Positions 58,742 through 64,000 of a stretch of 64,000 nucleotides of DNA are shown piece after piece. Under the pieces are notes generated by a model, which worked only from the letters and a program-made list of their open reading frames with translations, did no database searches and had not been told where the DNA came from. The translations under genes were made by a program, and so were the position numbers. Position 1 is the first letter of the stretch. Each line of letters opens with the position of its first letter. The DNA comes from Euglena gracilis (lineage: Eukaryota > Euglenida > Euglenophyceae > Euglenales): the NCBI GenBank assembly GCA_039621445.1, contig CP154956.1:85432474-85496473 (forward strand), read 5' to 3'.

Positions 58742-59686
58742 TCCCCCCAAATAATACCCCACGGGGGGGGGGAGAAATTGCACATCGGGAGGTCGAAAAT
58801 TGCAGTGCAAAAAATTGCACAAAATTGCACAAAATTGCACATACCAAAAAAGCCATACCAGAAACCAGAAAAGCTGCATATTCTGCCAGTTTACCCAGTC
58901 GGTTCGCCCAAAAAGTTGCAACCCAACCAGCTGTGGCAATATGCAATGGCACTACTTACGCCATTCATCCAGAATTTATTCATCATCCAGCGAAAAGACA
59001 CAACAATTCACACTTAGAAAAAACTAAGGCACAAAATACAAACCTGTTTGTAGAACGCCTATTGCTCCTTTGCCAATTGGCCGATTGGGTTTGAAAACTG
59101 AGTAAACCAACAATAAACAGCCTTTGAACGGAAATTTTCACCACACACGTCAGTTTCCCCGCAAAAAAAAAACCGGTAAGTTCTCAATTGCATCAAAAAC
59201 TGACATTTTCCGAAACAAAATGTCCTGGGCCATGTGCAATTAATTGCACAAAATTGCAAAAAATTGCACATTTCGGGAAAATCGAAAATTGCACAAAATT
59301 GCAAAAATTGCACGGTGCAATTCCCCCCCCTGAATACCCCCCCCCCCTCGGGGTCCTACTTCCGCCGCCAAATTAATACCCCCCCCCCCGGTTTCGGGCC
59401 GAAGGCCCGGATTTTTGACCTGAAAATGTAGGTAAAAATTACAATATCTGACAACAAATTACGAAAAAAATCGATTTTTCTGGATCATCTGGCCTCCAAA
59501 AATGCTAAATTTTATGAGAAAGTACAAAAAATGACCCAAAAGGGGGGTTTTGGGTGCTATTTTGGGTCCCACGGGACTTCGAAAAATTCGGAAAATTTTG
59601 GGAAATAATACCCCCCCTCGGGCCGGGACTTTGGGCGAAAAAAATAATACCCCGGGGGGGTATTATTTGGGGGGTATTATATCAAA
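58742..59686. repeat. Long poly-C hairpin repeat, words AAATAATACC and AAAATTGCAC
   Basis: AAATAATACCCC at the left and GGTATTATTTGGGG at the right. Inside, runs of AAAATTGCAC occur at 58795-58842 and 59236-59320 around unique DNA. Confidence 0.65.
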
Positions 59687-59857
59687 ACGTCCACTTGTTT
59701 TTTTTTAAAAAAAAAACAAATGTCCAACACACAGGCATCTTCCTGCTGCCTGTTTATCCTTTTGAAACCTGTGTGTTCTGAAGTGTAAATGCAATCTTCA
59801 GGGGATCGGGGTGAGACCATACATGAACTAAGTGACCCCGGAGCAAAACCCCGGAGG

Positions 59858-60474
59858 CAAGGCTGTACATGAAGGCCGGGGGTGGGTTATGTTCACAGCA
59901 GCCATATTCTGGGGGGGGGGGCGTATGGGGTGACCCGGGTGCGACCTTCGGGGAAAGTTGGGGTTATGGATGGGGATGGGGTTACGTTCCGACTGGCCTC
60001 CCGTCGGGCTCCCGTTTCTCGAAAGTTAGGGAGAAGGCCGCATTCCGGACACATTTGGGCAGAATTTGGGCCAAATTCGGGCATTTAGGCAAAATGATTT
60101 TTCAAGAAATCTTCCCAAACAGGGCACCTAACTCCCCGACTGGCTTGGTCCCTAAAATTGGCCAATTTTCGGCGTGTCGGTCCTCACCCTAACCCTTTTC
60201 CTTAAAACAAGCACCAACCCTCCCCGAATTCGCCAGCGGTTGCCTGGATCCGGGGCGTTGGCCACAGCGTGCGGGACCGAAAAGCTGGAAAGTCGGACCG
60301 AGGTCACCCCATGCGACCCCCCCGGGTATTCTAAACGCCCCCCCCCCCCGGGCGTTTAGGATATGGCTGCCAAAAATCCTTCGGCACCGATGTGGTGGGG
60401 GGTCCGCCGGGACGGTGGGGGGGGGGGTCGTTCCCCACCACCCATGGGGTTCTGGGGATTCAGGTTCAATCCTG
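59858..60474. mobile_element. Probable CARGGCTGTAC-family element, composite
   Basis: Left CAAGGCTGTACATGAAGGCC, inverse of right CAGGATTGAACCTGAATCCC. TSD not convincing (4/8). The interior holds a second inverted pair, GGGGTGACCCGGGTGCGACC facing GGTCACCCCATGCGACC. Confidence 0.55.
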
Positions 60475-61690
60475 CCCAGGCAACCCGCCCACCCACGTTT
60501 TTTGATTTCCCGTCCGACGTTGCGCCAACCCAATCCTCCAACGATGCTTCCTTCCGGCCGGGGGTGTATCCCTTGGGGGTGGTGGGTGGGTCGAAATCGG
60601 GTGGATGGGTTTAGACCCCTGAGGGGGGTGTCTCAGAGCGGGGTGAATGAAATCTCTGGGCAGAGGAAATTACGCGGACTGAAACCATTTGCCACAATTC
60701 AGACTGATCCCTGCAGTCAAGCCTTTTAGAATTGGGTCGCATCAATGCTGCACAGCACAGGGCATCATTGATCCACATGGTATGGCTCCGTGTGGTGAGG
60801 GGCGGGCAGGGTCAGGGCCGGGTTCAGAGAGCGGCGTGAGGGCGTTGTGGGGCCAGCAGAGGAAAGGCGGGGACCCGGCTGGTGCTCGCAACGTCCAAAT
60901 CGTTGCGAGCACCGGGCCAGGCTTCTGTTTACCGACCGACAGGAGTGCCTTCTGCTGCAGGGTGTTTGCCCAAAGCAGGCCAGCCCCCGGGGTCAGTTAG
61001 GGACCCGGTGCCCACCAACCAAACCAATTGACCTCGAAATGACCATTTCTGGGCCCCCGGTGCCTTCGGCGCCAGAGGGGGGGGGGGCTAGAGCACCACC
61101 CACCACAAAACCTGACCCCCCCCTGGGTCGTCGAAAGTGCCCTACCCCCCTGCCTGCCCATAGCACCTCAGGGGGGGGAGGGGCGAGCTTCCTCAAAAAG
61201 AAGCCTGCGTTGGTTGGGGTGGAATGACTGGGAGGAGGGTGGAGGAATCAGAACCGTATAATGGGTAGGACGTGGGCAGACCGAGCACATGCGCACATTT
61301 TGAACAGATCTGCTTCCGTGGACATTGTCCAGAAAGAGGGAATGGCCCGGACCCCCGAAAGAAACCAAATCTGCATCCGAGAGACCTGGAGCAGAAAACA
61401 TCAGATTGAAATGCATCCAGCGTTGTCGAGGGCTTAAATGCAGCCAAGCCAGGGAAGAGGCTCCTGGGGTCCTGTGAGGTTCGCCCATACTTGGGTTAGA
61501 CATCGAAACCGAACACGGCGGGCAGGCGGAAAAACATACACAGATGAGTTGGGATGGACGAGAGCATGAGAAGCACTGCAAAGGCAGGGGGGCATGGGGG
61601 AGACACACAATTGAAAGGGAGAGCCCTAAAAGGCCAGTGTGGTTAGAAAGACAGGCTGGAGGCGAAAAGAGTTGGAGCAGCGTCACTCAC

Positions 61691-61859
61691 CAGCCGGAGA
61701 AAATGCCGTCGTTGCTGACTGCCGGGCTGGAGGGGGGCCGGCCGCCCCGGCCCCCTTGCCGGTGTGGGTTGCCGGCGAGGGCGATGACGGACGAGACGTG
61801 GGGGCAGGGCGGCTCCGACCGGGGTTGCCACCCCGGAGGGCGGAGAAGAAGTGCCACTG
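61691..61859 (-). CDS. Candidate coding exon
   Basis: Flanked by an acceptor ATGGCCAG and a consensus donor GTGAGTGACG, 169 bp, GC-rich. All three minus-strand frames are open over most of its length; the most protein-like reads PPCPHVSSVIALAGNPHRQG and ends SNDGIFSG. Product unknown. Confidence 0.35.
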
Positions 61860-62922
61860 CTGGCCATGCAATGAAAATTGGGCGCCTGCACTCCCGGGAG
61901 GGAGTTGTGCAAAGGCGGATCAGCCCACCCACGGCTTTCTGGGAAAAAAAGACAAGACCAAGAAGGGGAGCAGAGCCGACTCCGGCGAGAACAACAACCA
62001 TTGAAACAAAACCTTCAAAATCTTGCAACTTTGCCGTCCCGACTCACTCACCTCCTGACAGGGTGTGCATATTTGCCCGCTGTTTCGCGATCTTTCTTCT
62101 CTCAAACTAGGTTTCGCCGCCTTTGGATTCTCATTCTGCATGCCCAATCATTGAACTGGAGTCCTTTCTCAGACTCACTGGGGCGGATTCTGAAAAACAA
62201 TTCAATCACAATAACAATAGCGAAAGAGGTCTGTTAAGGGCGGCCAGCCCTGTGTGGGAGCAACCATGAGGCAGGTGGGCCGACGGAGACCCTCGAGGGC
62301 GGTACACAAGGGGCGTCACAAACCTCTCCCTCCATCCCCTACTTTGGCATCCGCCACGCAATCAAAACTGTTTTGCAGAATGGGACAAAATATCATTGTG
62401 TGGGCGTGTACCGTGTGCCGAAGCATGTGCACCCATCAGGGGAATCACAACACATGAGAATGCCATAACAACAACCAAAATTGTGTGGTTGAGTGGGGAG
62501 CATGAGGGCAGGTCAGCAAAATTGCCGGGGGGTGTCAGATAGCATTTATATTTTTGACAACCCAACGACAAAAAAGTTCATTTTCTGAACAAAAATGAAT
62601 TCTTCTTTTTAAAAAAAAACACCGGAGGACAGGTAATTGAGCACAGAGGGGAGGACAGTTTCCAAGGCAAGGTTGAGGCGGGTGGGGGGCAGTGAGCGCC
62701 AAAGATTGGGGTGAGAATGATCAGCATGAGGCGTCCCTCGGACGCCCATGGGACGAGGACCGACCTGTTGTCCGCGGCCTTGTCTCCACTGCGTATAGCA
62801 TGGGAATCCCCTCGGGGGAACTCGGGACACCTGCGGGTGGCGAGACAAGGAAAGAGAATCCCTCACTTTCAGGCCACCTGTGGAACTGTATTGTGACCCG
62901 CCCCAACCGCTGAGGGTCCAAC

Positions 62923-63010
62923 CAGGGTTCGATATCAGTGCAGGTGGGGGGTCGGACTCTCGTCCTCAAGTGCAGGGGGGACCCCCCCCACCTAAACGGT
63001 GGCGGGTGAC
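62923..63010. mobile_element. Fragment of the CAGGGTTCGATAT family
   Basis: Begins CAGGGTTCGATATCAG and continues with the GTGGGGGGTCGGAC poly-G block typical of the family. No right end found. Confidence 0.5.
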
Positions 63011-63255
63011 TGATTTTTAGAAAGAAGCCTGATGGAGAGCATGGATTTGTGCCACAGGGAAAGCACAAAGGGGGCCCAACTGGACGATCTTTTTGTTGTC
63101 ACGGAAAAGCAAGGAAAATAATACGAAAAAATCACGGAAAACCACGAAAACACAAAAAAAATACGAATGAGAATATGGGTTTCCCAGCAAGAAACAGAGG
63201 TAATCACTGGTAATGTGTTGTGTGTTTTGTTCTGTGTGTGGTTGTTGTGTGGTGT

Positions 63256-63274
63256 GTGTGTGTGTTTGTTGTGT

Positions 63275-63346
<72 letters not shown>

Positions 63347-63355
63347 TGTGAGCGT
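63256..63355. repeat. (GT)n microsatellite
   Basis: About 35 GT units after GTTGTGTGGT repeats. Confidence 0.95.
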
Positions 63356-63750
63356 GTTGCCAATTTTTTTGTCACCTTCGCATTGAAAAATTGTGTGTAA
63401 TTCCAAAGATGATGGGGTGGTTTCACTTTTTTTTTTATCAGCAGCGGACAACGTATCCAAAGAAACCTCTCACATCAAGCTGTTCAATCAGCGACAGGAG
63501 ACCCAGGGGGTCTCTTGCCCTGGGCTTCTCCAGTCCACGGATTGATTAGCTCCTTTCTAATTAATATCGTTTTAATATTATTATTTGGTTGCAAAAAGGG
63601 TTGCGGAAAGCCAAAACACACCGAAAAAAAATGCATATTTATGGGATTTCCCGATTCTCCGTCTTTATTGCAATTGATAGTTCAGGCCCTGCTTCGTCTC
63701 CAGGGCCAGTTTCCACTGGGGACTTAGCCAGACCAGCTCCAAGCTGGACC

Positions 63751-64000
63751 CAGGGTTGGATAAAAGGAGGGTGTACGGGGTTTAGGTGGGGGGTGTCAAC
63801 CCCCCCCCCCCCCGCCCCTGGACTGGGGGCGGTCCCCGCCCCACCTGCCAAGGGGGGTCCGGACCGACTGCGGGGCGATCCACAACCCCCCCTGAAAAGG
63901 TCAAGTTTCCCTCCGGCGCTTCAGTGCGAATAATTTTGCCCAAAGAGTGCCGAAAAATGACATGTTCGGCCGTTTTGTGGGGACGAAAATTTTCGTCCTG
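63751..64000. mobile_element. Left part of a CAGGGTTCGATAT-family element, cut by the window end
   Basis: Begins CAGGGTTGGATAAAAGGAGG, then poly-C/G and the stem CCGGCGCTTCAGTGCG, as in 44672-45083. Confidence 0.6.

Noticed and set aside
61366-61410. Possible missing first EEP exon (HFNLM on the minus strand)
   Set aside because: Not the expected TFN-I/V-L motif and no suitable 3' border; chance similarity.
62600-62870. Minus-strand open frame ending LALETVLPSVLNYLSS
   Set aside because: No convincing splice borders and an overlapping frame looks equally plausible.

Overview
This is nuclear DNA of an intron-rich flagellated eukaryote, most likely a euglenid (Euglena-like). The reason is its introns. 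Two genes I could reconstruct carry ordinary GT-AG introns side by side with introns that ignore GT-AG, have complementary ends, and cut 3 nt before a 5' CAG (or CGG, CCG) and 5 nt after the matching 3' CTG (or CCG, CGG). That geometry is the published hallmark of euglenid 'nonconventional' introns. Coding exons are GC-rich and short (31-182 bp). The DNA between them is full of G/C homopolymers, microsatellites and terminal-inverted-repeat (TIR) elements. No bacterial, organellar, rRNA, tRNA or CRISPR feature was seen.

Every gene I can support lies on the minus strand. From right to left: (i) about 54.05-43.29 kb, a calcium-binding endonuclease/exonuclease/phosphatase (EEP) protein of the plant At1g02270 type (12 exons, 5' end not found); (ii) 41.59-29.19 kb, a complete 17-exon gene for nexin-dynein regulatory complex subunit DRC3 (534 aa), a flagellar motility protein; (iii) 29.0-21.2 kb, a gene-poor stretch with an (ACAT)n/(AT)n tract and minisatellites; (iv) 16.15-8.2 kb, exons of one or more unidentified genes; (v) 6.04-2.51 kb, a four-exon, 154-codon candidate gene for a small secreted or membrane protein; (vi) further unassigned exons at 1.2-2.0 kb and 56.7-61.9 kb.

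The most interesting result links the introns to mobile DNA. At least nine TIR elements in the window (beginning CAGGGG, CAGGCTTCTG, CAGGGTTCGATAT, CAAGGCTGTAC, CATACNATT) are flanked by 8-bp target-site duplications (TSDs), several nested in one another. The nonconventional introns have the same layout: 8-bp direct repeat, CAG...CTG terminal repeats, 8-bp direct repeat. Because splicing keeps 5 nt of the left repeat and 3 nt of the right one (5+3=8), removing the intron restores the sequence as it was before insertion. Applying this rule gave in-frame, homology-matching joins at ten introns and found one 31-bp exon I had otherwise only suspected. A second class of repeats, poly-C/poly-G hairpin modules each built around its own short 'word', and a recurrent GGCGC...GCGCC stem, fill many of the same introns but are nearly absent from the gene-poor block.
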